64,000 nucleotides of DNA from Henckelia pumila. Its lineage: Eukaryota; Streptophyta; Magnoliopsida; Lamiales; Gesneriaceae. Location of the stretch: positions 142,483,402-142,547,401 of the forward strand of contig NC_133122.1 in assembly GCF_033568475.1 (NCBI RefSeq), in the 5' to 3' direction. The notes under the pieces are model-generated. The model was not told where the DNA came from and searched no databases. It saw only the letters and a list, made by a program, of their open reading frames with translations. The translations under genes and the position numbers were made by a program. This document shows, one piece after another, positions 24,960 through 36,988 of this stretch (the stretch's first letter is position 1; each line of letters starts with the position of its first letter).

Positions 24960-26450
24960 ACCGCGACAAAAAAACTGTGATTTTAGGCTTTTTAAAATCA
25001 AATCAATTTCATTTCCAAAAATAAAAAATTCAAAAATTCAAATCAAAATTAATTATATACTTAGTAATGTATATGTATAAATCCCTAATATATTTTAATG
25101 TATAAATAATGTATATGTATAAATAATTTTAATAATAAATATTGATATATTTTACTAAGCTCCCCATGCTCGAGGGGCCCGGGCTATGCTACACCGGGTG
25201 TGCTTCACCCGGTGCAGCATCTGCCTTTCATTGGGCCCGGGATCCACACAATTTGTGTGGATTCCAAGCCCAAAGAATGGCCAAAATTTCATCGAGTTAA
25301 GCACACCTGGTGGATCATAGTGCCCCCTACTCGAGATGTCAAAACATGTTTTCGGATATTTTTAAAGTACATATATTATTATATTATTTTCAACTCATAA
25401 ATAATTATATTTTTATTCTGTAATTTGTAATTCCTTTGTAATGTTAATAGAAAATTTGTGTTTTTACTCATGTAACATGCATGTTTTTTTTTTTCATTTT
25501 TGATTTTATTAATTTTGAATTTTATTTATAATCATGTAACTTGTATTTTTATTTTCATTTTTTTTATTGGGATATTTCGTGTATGCTAAATATTGTTTGT
25601 GGCGAACGTGGATGCTGATAAGGATTTTTGGGAGAAAAATTACACATGCCATATATTTTTTAAAATATTATGTGACTTTCAAAAATGAATGTCAGAATCC
25701 ATAGCCGCTACATAAGTAATCGTCGGCTGACAGACTATATTTTAGTTTAAAAAAACAGCCAAAATTAAAAAACAATATGAGTTATGAGATTGATAATGCA
25801 AATTTATTATTAAAATAACCAAAAGTGAAAAAATTATATATTTACAAGTTCAAAATTGTAATTTTTTGTTTCAGTATATCAAATAGAAAATACATGTTAC
25901 TAAGGTGCAAGTATAAATACTGAATAAGTATTAACTCATTCAAACCGAATTAACCAATCAACTGAATTAATTTGAAATTTTGGTTTATTTTTCTGGTAAT
26001 ATCAATTAAATTGGTCCAGTTTAAGTTTTTTATTCTAAAAAATCGGTTAATAGTTTTAACCTATATTTTTTTTTAGTACTTTAACCTATATTTTTGAAAA
26101 TAATATTAATTTGTATATAGGCCCAAATACTAAATCCCGAATATATTTTTTGTCGCGACATGGAGTTTAGCATTTACATTTTTGTTGGGTTTTAGCCTTT
26201 CTAGTTATATATATATATATATATATATATATGACAAAAATTCAATGAAATAAGTTTTTTATGAAATGAAATTAGATTGTGTTTGAGTGAATTTCAAATA
26301 TATTTAAGTATAATAATTTTGTCGTTTAAAAACGTAACAATATAAACTTCAAATCCATTATTTTTATGTTTATATAATATTTCATATTAATTTAAATCGA
26401 TTTCATGTCCACCTAATAATCGTGTCATTGAAATTCATTATACTTTTTAT
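24960..26450. other. Intergenic DNA with a GC-rich palindromic patch
   Basis: Mostly AT-rich and gene-free, with a TA microsatellite at about 26204-26231. The patch at 25168-25335 is separately listed. Confidence 0.5.
25168..25335. repeat. GC-rich patch with two hairpins, bounded by CTCGAG
   Basis: In an AT-rich setting this 168-bp patch starts at CTCGAGGGGCCCGGG and ends at CCCCCTACTCGAG. It contains a hairpin, TGCTACACCGGGTG opposite CACCCGGTGCAGCA, and a near-perfect palindrome, ATCCACACAA opposite TTGTGTGGAT. No coding potential is seen. It may be a decayed element terminus; its origin is unknown. Confidence 0.5.
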
Positions 26451-26477
26451 AGCTAATGTGTAAATAAGTAATCGATG

Positions 26478-26731
26478 AGGTCTTAGCCCAATGACTAAGT
26501 TTAAGGCACTGAAACCAACTGGTCTCAGGTTCGATTCTCGTTGGTTGCGGATAGTTTTCTTAACTTCGAGATAGCATGTCTCGAGTCCACGCACACTCAA
26601 TAGCTAACTTAGCTCAATGGCTAAGTTTGAGGCACTGAGATCAGTTGGTCTCAGGTTCAATTTACGCTGGTTGCAGGTAGTTTTCCTAACTTGAGATAAA
26701 CATGTCTCAAGTTCAAGCACGCTCAAATCAT
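26478..26731 (+). mobile_element. Tandem pair of tRNA-related SINE heads
   Basis: Two copies in direct repeat with a period of about 126 bp. Each has an A-box-like TTAGCCCAATGACTAAG or TTAGCTCAATGGCTAAG (26483 and 26609) and a B-box-like GGTTCGATTC or GGTTCAATTT (26528 and 26654), with GGTCTCAGGTTC before the B box. The spacing is that of a tRNA-type RNA polymerase III promoter, but no complete tRNA fold can be drawn, so these are SINE-like rather than tRNA genes. Confidence 0.6.
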
Positions 26732-27044
26732 GTCTATAATGCAAACAATTACTTCATATCTTTCTAGTTAACCATATACAATTGAAATTCATGATTTGAT
26801 AACCTCTTATCAAAATTAGTTACTCTAGCTCAACCTTAATAAACTAGTTGATAGCCCCAAGTTTCTCTTGCTCTAGTGACAAGGATTAGATTCTAATGAT
26901 CTTGAATTCAAATATATTATCACCCGCTACATGAGATTTTAGTTTGAAATGTTTATTTAGTTAAGTTACTGTAACACCAATATACATGATCAACAATTTA
27001 AGTGACGAGTATCTTATTTATTGCTTTATGTATTAGCCAGCACT

Positions 27045-28150
27045 ATGGCTTCACCTAAACGATTCAATTTCAACCAATCGGTAGTTGATAGTCAAGGTCG
27101 TGTAATTAATACTTGGGCTGATATTATTAAAAGTTGTTTTTCATTGAGTCCTAGTAAGGACAAAAGATTTTGAACAATTTATTTAACAATAAGGTATCTC
27201 CAACTCATTGCACTATTTTAGCACAAATTTTACAACAAAATAGTGTAATTTTTGCATCAAAATCAAAACTCAACTACAATCCACCTACTTCAAACTTTAC
27301 TTCAAACGTAACAAAAGATCCTACAATGCCGAATGAGTGTTATAATGTCAGTTGTTAGTAAATTCATATCTTGCATCCGACAAGTGAAACAACTAAATCC
27401 AAGCTGAGCTTTAGAAGAATATATTGTGAGTATATATATTCATTAAATATTTAAATTAGAATATGACCTTTAAAATTCTAATATTTGTTTGATAATGTGA
27501 TACAGATGAATCGAGCAAGGCAATTAATGGCGCAAGATTAATCGTTTACAAAAAAAATTCAAATTTGATCATTTGTGGTTTGTTATGAAAGGCATGGAGA
27601 AATTTACAGCCAAGGTCAACCCTTCAAGAAAAAATGTTGAACATGGTGTTATTTCTCTAAATTCATCACAATCAGATGCACAATAAATGAATTCACCAAT
27701 TTTTACATCACCTGGTTTGTCTTCTTTTCAATTAAATCTAAGTGATGAAAATATTAATGGTTCATCGCAGAGACCACTTGGAGTGAAGAAATAAAAAAAT
27801 GAAAAAAAAAGATAATAATTATTCACACATGATTGAAACATTGAGATCAGAACGACAAGAAATTTTGGATGGGTTGAAGCATGGATCTATTGGCAAGCAT
27901 CATAGTAATCAGATCTAACTGGGACGTCTACAAAACGAAAGAGAAAAAAATTGAAATTAAGAAGAAAAAAATGGGAATGAAGAATAAAGAAATGGAACGA
28001 GGTATATATAATGACCCTACACAAATCTTGATGTTTGATCTGATATCTATCGAAGATCCATCTCTATGTGAGCAATTTCGGTTGGAACAGGCCATGGTTT
28101 TGAGAAAAAGAGAAGAAATTGAACGTGAAAAAATGATAATAATTTTATAA
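27045..28150 (+). pseudogene. Decayed NAM-associated C-terminal domain (GST T3-like) coding remnant
   Basis: Fragments in several frames resemble the plant family with a NAM-associated C-terminal domain that accompanies PIF/Harbinger-type transposons and is often annotated 'glutathione S-transferase T3-like'. Seen in order: [19 protein letters not shown] near 27045, a SPGLSSFQLNLSDENING stretch near 27715, RPLGVKK at about 27770, and the acidic/basic tail with MFDLISIEDPSLCEQF near 28033 followed by a REEIEREKM coiled coil. Many stops and frame changes separate the pieces, so no functional protein is made. I found no matching transposase or terminal repeats. Confidence 0.5.
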
Positions 28151-29290
28151 ATTTTTTTGGAGATATCTGAGGATCTGCGCTCGACTTACCGGATTTTTAG
28201 ATGTTTAATGTTATTTTATTTTAACTTATGTGTGTTGCATTAATATAGTTGTTTTTATTTTAATTTATGTTATGTTGAAGGCATATCATTTTATATTCTC
28301 TATGTTTGATATCGTTTGTGTTTGTTTATTGGATAAATAATTTTTTTAATTAATAAATTTATTTTTAATAATAATTAGTATAATTATCGATCCCCGGTCT
28401 TTTTTATAATTTTTTTAAAGTATAAATATTGGTTATTTAAAAATAAATAAATAATCAAATTTAATTATTATTTAAGTGTTTTAAAAAATATAATAAAATT
28501 TAATTGACAAAGAAAAGAAACAATAAAAAAAAAGAAAAAATAAAAGAAGATGGCGTAGCTATAGTGTTGTGCCAAATTTGGTGCAGCATTGTAGTTGTGT
28601 ACCAAACTAGCGAAGGAAATGACGCTCGATTTTAGTGATGTTTTGCATCAGAATGGAGTGAAAAACCAAAATAAAGATCAGTTGGAGATTACCTAAAATA
28701 TATAAGTACACTGAAAATATATAATCAACCAACATTTATTGAATGCGAAAAGAGTCGGAAAAAATCACTCGGTCTTTTCCTTTTTCAAGCAAGGAAGAGT
28801 GATTGCCTCAGTATTCCGAGGGGAAAAAAAGAGGATCCGGTGCTAAGAAGCTAAAGTTCTTATCTACCGAGCCAAGAGTCTATCATCCTTTTTGAAGGAA
28901 GTAGACTCTCAAATTATATAAACAAGATGTATCAGTATCATTTTCGTTTCGGTAAACCATAACTTAAAAACTTCAAAATTATGTGTGTCTGACTAATTGA
29001 TCGAGTAATTTTGGAATTGATGACCTATCGAAAAACTTCTCATGATACGTGTGAAAAATAAACACACTTAAAAAAATTTGTATTGATATAAATCGTAGTC
29101 ATATTATATATAAATCACCCTTAATAATAATTATTATTGTTATATATAAAAATTAAAATATTGAAATACTGATCAAATTAAACCTACATTTTAAATTTTT
29201 CATTAGCTAGGTTACCTGAAAAAAACAGAGGCGAATACAAGGTGGGAAGAACAATTTAAAAACGAAAACTATTATTTTCTTCCCGTTGAA
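28151..29290. other. Intergenic DNA between the remnant and the SPL gene
   Basis: AT-rich with no gene. A differently composed patch at 28745-28920 is listed on its own. The last part is the likely 3' UTR and downstream flank of the SPL gene. Confidence 0.5.
28745..28920. other. Patch of foreign-looking composition, possibly organelle-derived
   Basis: The sequence is more GC-rich than its neighbours and has a purine/pyrimidine style seen in plant mitochondrial spacers (for example CAAGGAAGAGTGATTGCC and ATTCCGAGGGG). It ends in a hairpin, GAGTCTATCATCCTT opposite AAGGAAGTAGACTC. The organelle origin is an impression only. Confidence 0.25.
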
Positions 29291-29307
29291 ACGAGTTTCG
29301 AATCGAC

Positions 29308-31141
29308 TCACAAAACCCTTTGATCGGAGTGATAGCAGCCAGATTCATAATCGGCACTCAACAATTGAAATCCTTGCAACCGATCGGAAACCTGAATCCG
29401 GCCTTGTTCTGTGGAAAAGTTGTTGCTCGAGTGAACCAGCGCCGCCCACTGATGTGGATCTATGTGTCTTTCTGGATTGTAATGATTCGAAGAATGCGCT
29501 GTAGGAACGGGAATGGCTTCGTTTGATATCCAAGGATTACACGACAGAAGAGAGTGAACGCTCGGAAGATCTGGTGTTGCCTGAGGATTCGCCGGAGGTA
29601 CATTCGAACCTGGGACATTTAAGTTTATTGAACAGATTCCATAACTCATGTGTCAACTAACTTGATATGATTGAAAGTTTTCAGCTGAAGGGAAGTATTA
29701 TCGAAACATCAAGTTATTGTTTGGACCACTTTCCGAGCTTTTGGGAAAAATGGTTTCTAATACAATTCATGCAAATCAGGTGTAAAGAAAAGTCATTCAA
29801 AGTAGGTACTTTGTGGACTATGGTTGCTTATCCAGTTAACAACTTTGATGTTTTTTATGTTACACGAGCTGTGACGGTTACAAAGGAGCAGAGGGAACAG
29901 AGCATAAACAAATAACAGACGAGGAGTAGAATTTGACATACATTGATCAAGATTCTGAGGACTAGCAATCTGGATGGCCCATAGCATCCCTTGGTCAATT
30001 CGCATACTGGGATCAGAATCATGAATCTTGTTGCCAGAAAAACATATTGTCTCTTCGAGTCCACCAACTTTTGAGGGAGCTGCTGCGGAAAAGCTATTAT
30101 TTTCCCATGTTTGATTCAAAACTGGGTCTGGGACTGAAGGCCTGTCCGCTAAAACATCATGTGGCCTTTGATCTGCTAATTTCAACGAAGAAACGGTGTT
30201 TGGTGAGGATTCAAGAAATGTGAAGTTAGCAAGATATGTGTTTGAAAGGGTTGAAAGAACACCATATACTACTCCAGGTGAACTGAGCTTAGTAGATTCT
30301 GGTGGCAGCCTTCGCCTTCTGGCATTATGGTCCGAGAGTCGCCTCCGACAACTCCTCTTCTTCTCATCAAATTCAGACAAGTCGTGCAACCTTTGAAAGA
30401 CATTAAAACAGCAACTGTCAGAAATCAAATATGGATCGAGAAATTCGTATCACCGGTACCCCCGAATCTTGAAAGTATAAATTTTTATACTAAATATTTT
30501 TTTGAAATTTCCAACGTCGCCACTACGATATCTATCATATATACTTGCCTGCTGCATTGTTGACAAAAGCGCCGTTCCCTCCCGGAAACGATTACTGACG
30601 GGCATTTGGAATGGCTTCCGCAGATTCTATGGCGACGATGGTAGTCTTTTGCCGAGGTCAAGTCAATATTACACCCATCAACTTGACAGAAAGGATTCTG
30701 CACGTTTGGGTAATAGACCCTCGATCTTTTCGAGGCTGTAACCGATACAGGAATTGTAGAAACCAAACTTTGACTACTCATAAGAGAAGAAAAATTATCC
30801 CCACATTCTTTTGGTCTTCCAAGATTTAAACCAATATGCATTGGCTCAGTAGAGAAGACCCGCGCCTCAGAATAATCTGAAACAGTACCATCTATCTTCC
30901 TGCTGTGCAGAGGCAAAGAACTAAGTCTCCAGTAACCATCCGTGGAATCGACAGCGGCGAATTCGGACTTGGGACGCATAGAAAACGAGCAGATTCCTAA
31001 TTCATTACCGTATAGACAGAAATTACAGTCAGATGAGCATGCAGAATGGCCATATTTTTCTGGGATTTCATCAGACTTCTCACTAGGCAGAGCTATATTT
31101 TCCCTCTCCCACCCCCTCGAACTTTCTGAAAACCTTTCCAT
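29308..31141 (-). CDS. SPL (SBP-box) transcription factor, miR156-regulated
   Basis: Three exons on the minus strand, 31141-30549, 30390-29942 and 29609-29308, encode 447 aa. Start MERFSESSRGW at 31141 is the first ATG of the open frame. The SBP DNA-binding domain covers about 152-228: zinc site 1 Cys152, Cys157, Cys174, His177; zinc site 2 Cys193, Cys196, His200, Cys212; and a bipartite nuclear signal KKRSCRRRLSDHNARRRR at 208-225. The usual SRFH is SRLH here. SBP proteins bind GTAC cores and control phase change, flowering and organ growth from the nucleus. Intron 1 splits the second zinc site where SPL genes usually have an intron, but uses a GC donor. The last exon holds a miR156 site at the peptide VHSLLSC, matching the LSLLS region of targeted SPLs. 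IGLNLGRP before the SBP domain recalls the SPL2/10/11 group, a tentative placement. Confidence 0.93.
29542..29561 (-). promoter_or_regulatory. miR156/157 target site in SPL exon 3
   Basis: The plus strand reads CGACAGAAGAGAGTGAACGC against mature miR156 TGACAGAAGAGAGTGAGCAC: 17 of 20 bases agree, with an unbroken run at miRNA positions 2-16 that covers the seed and the cleavage site. The transcript, on the minus strand, is therefore complementary. The site lies in the coding sequence over VHSLLS, the position known in miR156-controlled SPL genes. Confidence 0.9.
30391..30548 (-). other. GC-AG intron inside the SBP domain
   Basis: Exon 1 ends AGCAG and is followed by GCAAGT, the consensus for a GC donor; the acceptor is TTTCAAAG before GTTGCACG. 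Joining them gives QQCSRLHDLSEFD, exactly the SBP consensus. The nearest GT donor, seven bases further, would leave an extra Gln and break the frame into the second exon. Confidence 0.85.
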
Positions 31142-32515
31142 GACAGAAACAACCCTCAGAATGTCCAAGCATCTCCCTCTTGAAGGTGATGATTCCCGAT
31201 CGAAAAACGCATTGAATCAGTGGCAGTAAAGACTGCAGCAGCTCTTGAATTCTATCTAGGTCGGAGTCTTTAAGCACATTTAACACCGTCGAATAATGCA
31301 CCGGGCAAAACGGATGATTTAAGTTATTAAACTTAAATGCTCGAATAACAGAGCAACTGCCCTTGAGATATAGATCGAATCCTACTTCAAGAATTCCCCC
31401 GTAGGGAGCAGTGTACAAGATAGGTGGTGAACAGAATCATTGCTCCCTCTAGAAAAACATGCTAAAACCAAGGTTTTTAATTTAAGAAACAAGAAACCAT
31501 CTCTATTATTTGGTTTGACTCAGAGACACCGACCCCACGAAATGAAGACGATAGCGAGAAGTCTTGACTAGTGAACAAATGGAGAGCATCCTTTTGCTAG
31601 GCAATTCAAATCGATTCAGTCTCAGCCCTTCAGTTCACCAGCAGTTCAATATCCCTTTCCATTGATAGGGAACACACATAGGAGTTCAATCTGTCAGACT
31701 CCTCCCATGTGACTCATTTTCTTTCTTTCTCTCTTTCTTTCTTTATTGGCCTAATCAAAAATACATTCACCAGTCACCACCACATGCATTCTCACAAGGG
31801 GAATGCATTAATGCAACCCCATGTAATTCTCTTGTTTCTACTCTTCTTTTCTCATTGTTTGGCCTAGTTTCAAACGCGTATGTATTGTGTCACTTTGCAT
31901 CTCGAGTTACTTTACAAGTACAAATGAAGATTACACGTACTTTACTTTGTAATTGAGATACTTGTTTAATTTCAAAAGTTTCATCTTTTTGAAGCATCCA
32001 TGAGCAGTCATGAAATATAAGTTTTGGACACATGTTCTCTGCCCTTCGGACCACATGTGATGTGACTCCTGGAGAGCGGGTGTTTTCTTTCATGAATTCG
32101 AGTATTTTCGGAGGAAAAAATGACTAGTGTTCTTATGGGTAGGTATGGTTTTACACGTGACACGAGTCGATTCGATTTATATAGACTTAAAAATGATATT
32201 TTTATATAAAATATAATATTTTTAAAATTGAATAAAACAAGATACCTGACTCAAATTAAAATGGTTTTCACCAGAGTTTTTTTCGGTTAAAGTGCAAGGC
32301 AAATATAGTAGTGGGACAAGAAGCCTCCCCCTACCTCGTAGTCGAAACTCAAACGTACTCTTCTGTAAATCCACGATGTGTCCGCATAATTGCGAACAAC
32401 ATAATTTCAGCAGTTACAGCCACAGGTTGGCTTCTTATGTCTGAGAATTATATGAACTAGGGCCTGGGCATGCTGTCCTATATATTCAATTTTAACTCGG
32501 ACTCGAATCTCCGTG
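31142..32515. other. SPL upstream region
   Basis: Likely leader and promoter of the SPL gene on the minus strand. A CTTT-rich pyrimidine tract sits near 31721-31745. The longer frames here are not supported by any family resemblance. Confidence 0.5.
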
Positions 32516-32521
32516 GTTTAA

Positions 32522-32703
32522 GGTGGTATTTTGTAGAGCTTTTAGAAAGCATTTCTAAGCAATTTTACAAAATTTTGTTAAGGAAAAGTTATTTCTAAAA
32601 TTTTGTTAAGTAAAAGCTGAGAAATGTTTCTTAAAAGCTCTACAAACAAATTTTGTTAAAAAAAACTGAGAAATGCTTACCAGAAACTCTACAAAACACT
32701 ACC
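32522..32703. mobile_element. Tourist-like MITE, 182 bp
   Basis: Ends GGTGGTATTTTGTAGAG and, reverse-complemented, GGTAGTGTTTTGTAGAG, flanked by TAA at 32519-32521 and 32704-32706. Internal AGAAATG/CATTTCT blocks extend the foldback. The termini match the element in the intron of kinase copy B. Confidence 0.8.
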
Positions 32704-33289
32704 TAAATGGGTTAAATAATTAATTATATAAAAAATATTTCGAAAATTTTAAATTTTTTAGAAAATAAATTGATGCAAATGGGATCCCAGTTTATAAATG
32801 GGTCGGTTGGTGATGAATTAAAGAGAGAAATTTGTAATTTTTTTTTACTTGGAACCCCCTAGTGGTGTGACAGGTAAAATCTCACGAGTTACGCAATAGC
32901 ATGAAAATCGCGTTAGTCTTGTAAATCATATTGGACAAGTTCTATGCGACAGACACATCTGAAAAATGTTTGAAGGTCGAACACATTAATATTGATCAAA
33001 CGTTCATCTATTCTACTAACTCAGACAGTCAAACACCAATTCAAGAGCTTAAATTTGCATGTATTTGTATGTTACATGTGGTGTTATTGGTTTGATGGTG
33101 GTTTAACTGATGGAAACTCGCTGTTTTAATGTTTCAGGACATTCATTTTATTTATATTGTTTTTTAACCCACAAAGTTATTTAAAGTTCACAGATGGAAG
33201 AAACAGATGCTCCTTTATGCAAAATAAATTGAATTTAGTGTCACATTAATTAATTTACTTTAAACAAACAATTTTTCATATATTTTTTT

Positions 33290-33450
33290 CACAAAAACTC
33301 TTATAAAAACGTCTTATAAGTCAATCTTGTAAGATGAATATCCAATCCGATCCATAAAAAAATATTACTTTTTATGTCAAATATATTATTTTTTACTATA
33401 AGTATGAAGTACATTTCTCATTGATACAAATCTATGATATTATTTTATAA
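33290..33450. repeat. Fragment of a dispersed 'cgtctca' foldback family
   Basis: The segment around AAGTCAATCTTGTAAGATG, AAAAAATATTACTTTTTATG and the A/T-rich end resembles the copies at 45540-45650 and 45835-45990, whose termini contain GACCGTCTCAT or CGTCTCA. It is a low-complexity, diverged copy. Confidence 0.4.
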
Positions 33451-33506
33451 GATACTTTTTTTTCGTGCTTATTGTCTCAATTCCCACGTAAGTATATTAT
33501 TTAGAC

Positions 33507-33761
33507 GAAAAAATAGTTTTTTTGGTTCATTAACTTATCTTTTTTTTTTTTGGTTTTGGTACACTAACTGTTAGTAACCGCTGACTTGACACGAGAAAAT
33601 GCTGACGTGGTACGAGAAAATGATGAGTTTCACGTTTTCATGCCATCAATTGGACCAAAATCTCCGAAAATAAAAATTTAGTATACCAAAATCAAACTGT
33701 AAAAAGTTAATTGACAAAAACAAAAAAATTGACAAGTTAATGGAAAAAAAAAAAAAATCTC
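33507..33761. mobile_element. MULE-like foldback MITE, 255 bp
   Basis: The left end (TTTTTTTGGTTCATTAACTT) and the complement of the right end (TTTTTCCATTAACTTGTCA) pair. It is bounded by a perfect 10-bp duplication, TTATTTAGAC, at 33497-33506 and 33762-33771. The centre carries GCTGACGTGG, as in the 856-1166 family. Confidence 0.8.
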
Positions 33762-33771
33762 TTATTTAGAC

Positions 33772-36260
33772 TAGTGCATTTTCACACATACATATTAAAA
33801 AAATTATGTAAAATAATTTTTTTAAAATTTCGAAATATAATAAAATTTAAAATTTAGAAACATTTATAATGTTGTTTTATGTTATAAGTTATATGATTAT
33901 ATAATTTAAAATTCCAAAAATATAGATAAAGATAATTAAATAAATATTTTATTAGAATATTGTAAATATGGATATAATACAAATTTACTAAAACATGCTT
34001 TATGTCTATATTATAATATCAATAAAAATATAATATTTGTCATTTGAGGGAAAAAAATGTATTTTTGGTTTTTTTTTTAAAAAAAAATACATATCATGAC
34101 ATGAAAATGAGCTATTTTATGTCTCATTTTATAATTATTTAAATACAATTATATATTTTTACGATAGAACTCATGGATGCTAGTACACTTAGTAAATTAT
34201 AGTGCTACCGAGAGTACTCTTGGAGCAACAAACTCATATGATAAAGTGTTAATTGCTAGAAGAAATCGAACTTATGATTATTGATTAAACGATCGCATAC
34301 TCTGTCAATGTGAATACACATCAAGCATGAGGGAGTTTAAATTCTAATTGTTTATCTTATGAATTGATATATGATATCATTGATATGTAATGAAATGAAA
34401 CGCCAAATGACGTTATGTTTTAACAGGTTTGAGTTAATTATTTCTCCTTAGTTTTTATGTACAATTTTGATTATTTTTAAATTAAAGCTACATCTTTGCT
34501 AATATTTTTTAGTTTAGAAAAATGAGTTATATATATCATTAACAATAATTATTATTTTCGATAATATGTAAGTTGTTCAGTTCTCGTAATTCTTACCATG
34601 ATTTTTATAAAGACTAAGTTAGGTCGATCATTCATATATTTTAAGAGGAATATTAGGTAACAACAATTTCACGTTGTATTGTGTTTTTTCAACATCAGAA
34701 GATGAAGTTTGAGATGTTTTATATTTCATCAAATAAAATTTGGGTTACATAGTTATCATTGAATATAACTCTATGATTCAATAAACATTAAAACTCTAAT
34801 TTATTTTTCCCAAAAGATATTACAAAATTTGATAATCATTTAAATTTCATTTGTGTTCATGCAATTTAATCAATATCCACATTAAAGATTGGCATGTCGT
34901 TCCAAATCTTTCTTTCAACTGTATCGATGCTACGGCTACCACATGAATAATATCACAACTCTTCATCAATGGGTTCAATTACAATTATTTTTCCACATGA
35001 CCCCGAACGTAACCTCCACATAAATAAAGACAAAAAAAACAAAAAACAAAAACAAATGTGTCCCTTTATAATCCTTGAATCAAGAGTCGGGTCATTATCT
35101 GTAGGGGTGGTATCAGTGGCGGATCCATGAATTTTATGAAGGGGAGCGGCCGGACATAATAAAAGATTATATATATATATACACACAATCATCACATAAC
35201 AAAATTTAAATATAGTACTTTTATTTAAATAATATACGACATTTTATTTCTGAAAACAATTAATAATAACTTCATCGATAAACTAATATATACATATATA
35301 TATATAAATATTTCAGTATAATTAATTAATATTCGTAATAATCTTCTCAGCAAATTTTTTTTTCTTCAATGCAGTTGTTGCGAATGATAAAATAAAATTC
35401 AAAATCACAAGCTTGTAAGTTAACAATTTTTGCTTCAACAATTTGTTTTTAGATTTAAAAAACTTAAAATTCATTTGTGTTTAAGTTTAAAAACTTAGTG
35501 ATTGGACTATAATTTATTAAATATTACGGGCCATAAATTTTCGGATCACTTTGCACACATTAAACAACTGATCGTATCAAAATTTTACGGTATACCGAAA
35601 AAACCCTTATATTTTTAAAATTTATTGTTTATAAATATTATATATTTTTAATTTTGTTTATATTATTTTGATATTTCGGTACACCGGTATATATCGAAAA
35701 TTTTAAATTTCATACAATTACCGTACTGTACCGAAATCTTCGTTATACCAAAAATTCGATAAACTTAGTATTTTTTCGATAACGTATCTCGATATGCCGA
35801 AAATTCGATATTTTTCCAATTTTTATCCATATGGTAGCATAACCAACAATTTTTCGACGCTATGCATGCCTTTTTTCTTTTCTTTTCTTTTCTTTGCTTT
35901 CTCTCTTATTTTGTTTAAGTACTCAATTGATATCTTTTTCGAGCGTCTAACAATTTGACGCCATCAACCTTTTTTTTCGTTGTACATTTGAATTATTTTA
36001 CACTAAAACGACAAAATCATTTATAGTTGCTAGTTATGTGATCCCCTTTTCGTGGAGTATTTATTTCTTGCAACTTGAACCAGTGAACAACTTGTTGAAT
36101 AAATAATAACCAAAGCTCTGAAATGCCATTTTTGTTGACCAAAACAATTTTACACAAATCATTTCATAAAAATAATAATGATAATGTATGTGATGAAACT
36201 AAAAATATCTACAATTTGTATTTTGATTTTTGAGTTTAATTAGGTATACCGAGATAGAAA
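33772..36260. other. AT-rich intergenic DNA
   Basis: No gene is supported. There are TA microsatellites near 35170-35180 and 35290-35306. A fragment around 35112-35155 (GTGGCGGATCCATGAATTTT) resembles a common plant repeat end, as does CGGAGCCAGGAAATTCAA at 44522, but boundaries are unclear. Confidence 0.45.
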
Positions 36261-36262
36261 AA

Positions 36263-36350
36263 TTTTAAAAATATTGAGATTTCATGAAAGGATTATATGT
36301 CATCAATTTTAAAAATATTGAGATTTCATGAAAGGATTATATGTCATATA
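36263..36350. repeat. 44-bp tandem duplication followed by TA repeat
   Basis: Two perfect copies of a 44-bp unit starting TTTTAAAAATATTGAG, at 36263 and 36307, then a TA microsatellite to about 36372. Confidence 0.85.
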
Positions 36351-36988
36351 TATATATATATATATATATATAGTAGTGTGAAAAATGGACAGCACTAGTA
36401 TAGAGGTCATAATTATTTTGGTCCTCACTAAATTTTTGTGGCTATGAAACGCACTGACCAGTGGCTGCCCGCTGCCCTGCACTAGTTTCCCCTGCCACAC
36501 GCACAACTATCTATTCCATCACCATTTATTGTGACAATCTTCATCATCACCACCAACATATTAAATTTGTAAATAAATAATACTGATGATGCCGTAAGAA
36601 AATTCGCGTTACCTCTGAAATTAGAGAATTTGGGTGAACAAATCACTACAAAAAAATAAACATTTCAATTTGGGTGACATGATGTGCTCTTTCAATACCC
36701 ACACCGATGAATTTAGGGATTGTCACCTGTGGCATGATTTGCATTAGAGAAGATGGATGTCTAATGAAAACCCTCCTACACACAAATTAGCAATCACCTC
36801 AAAATATTTACTCAACAAACTAAAAACCTTTTAGACAATAAATTGAGAGTACATATTAATTACATTTTCCGAATCATCACCCTGTGTCAGAAAAAGTAAC
36901 AAGACAAAACAATATTTTATAATTTAATACAATTGTATATCTTAAGGAATAATTAAACTAAAAAACATGCTAATATCGAAAAAAATAT

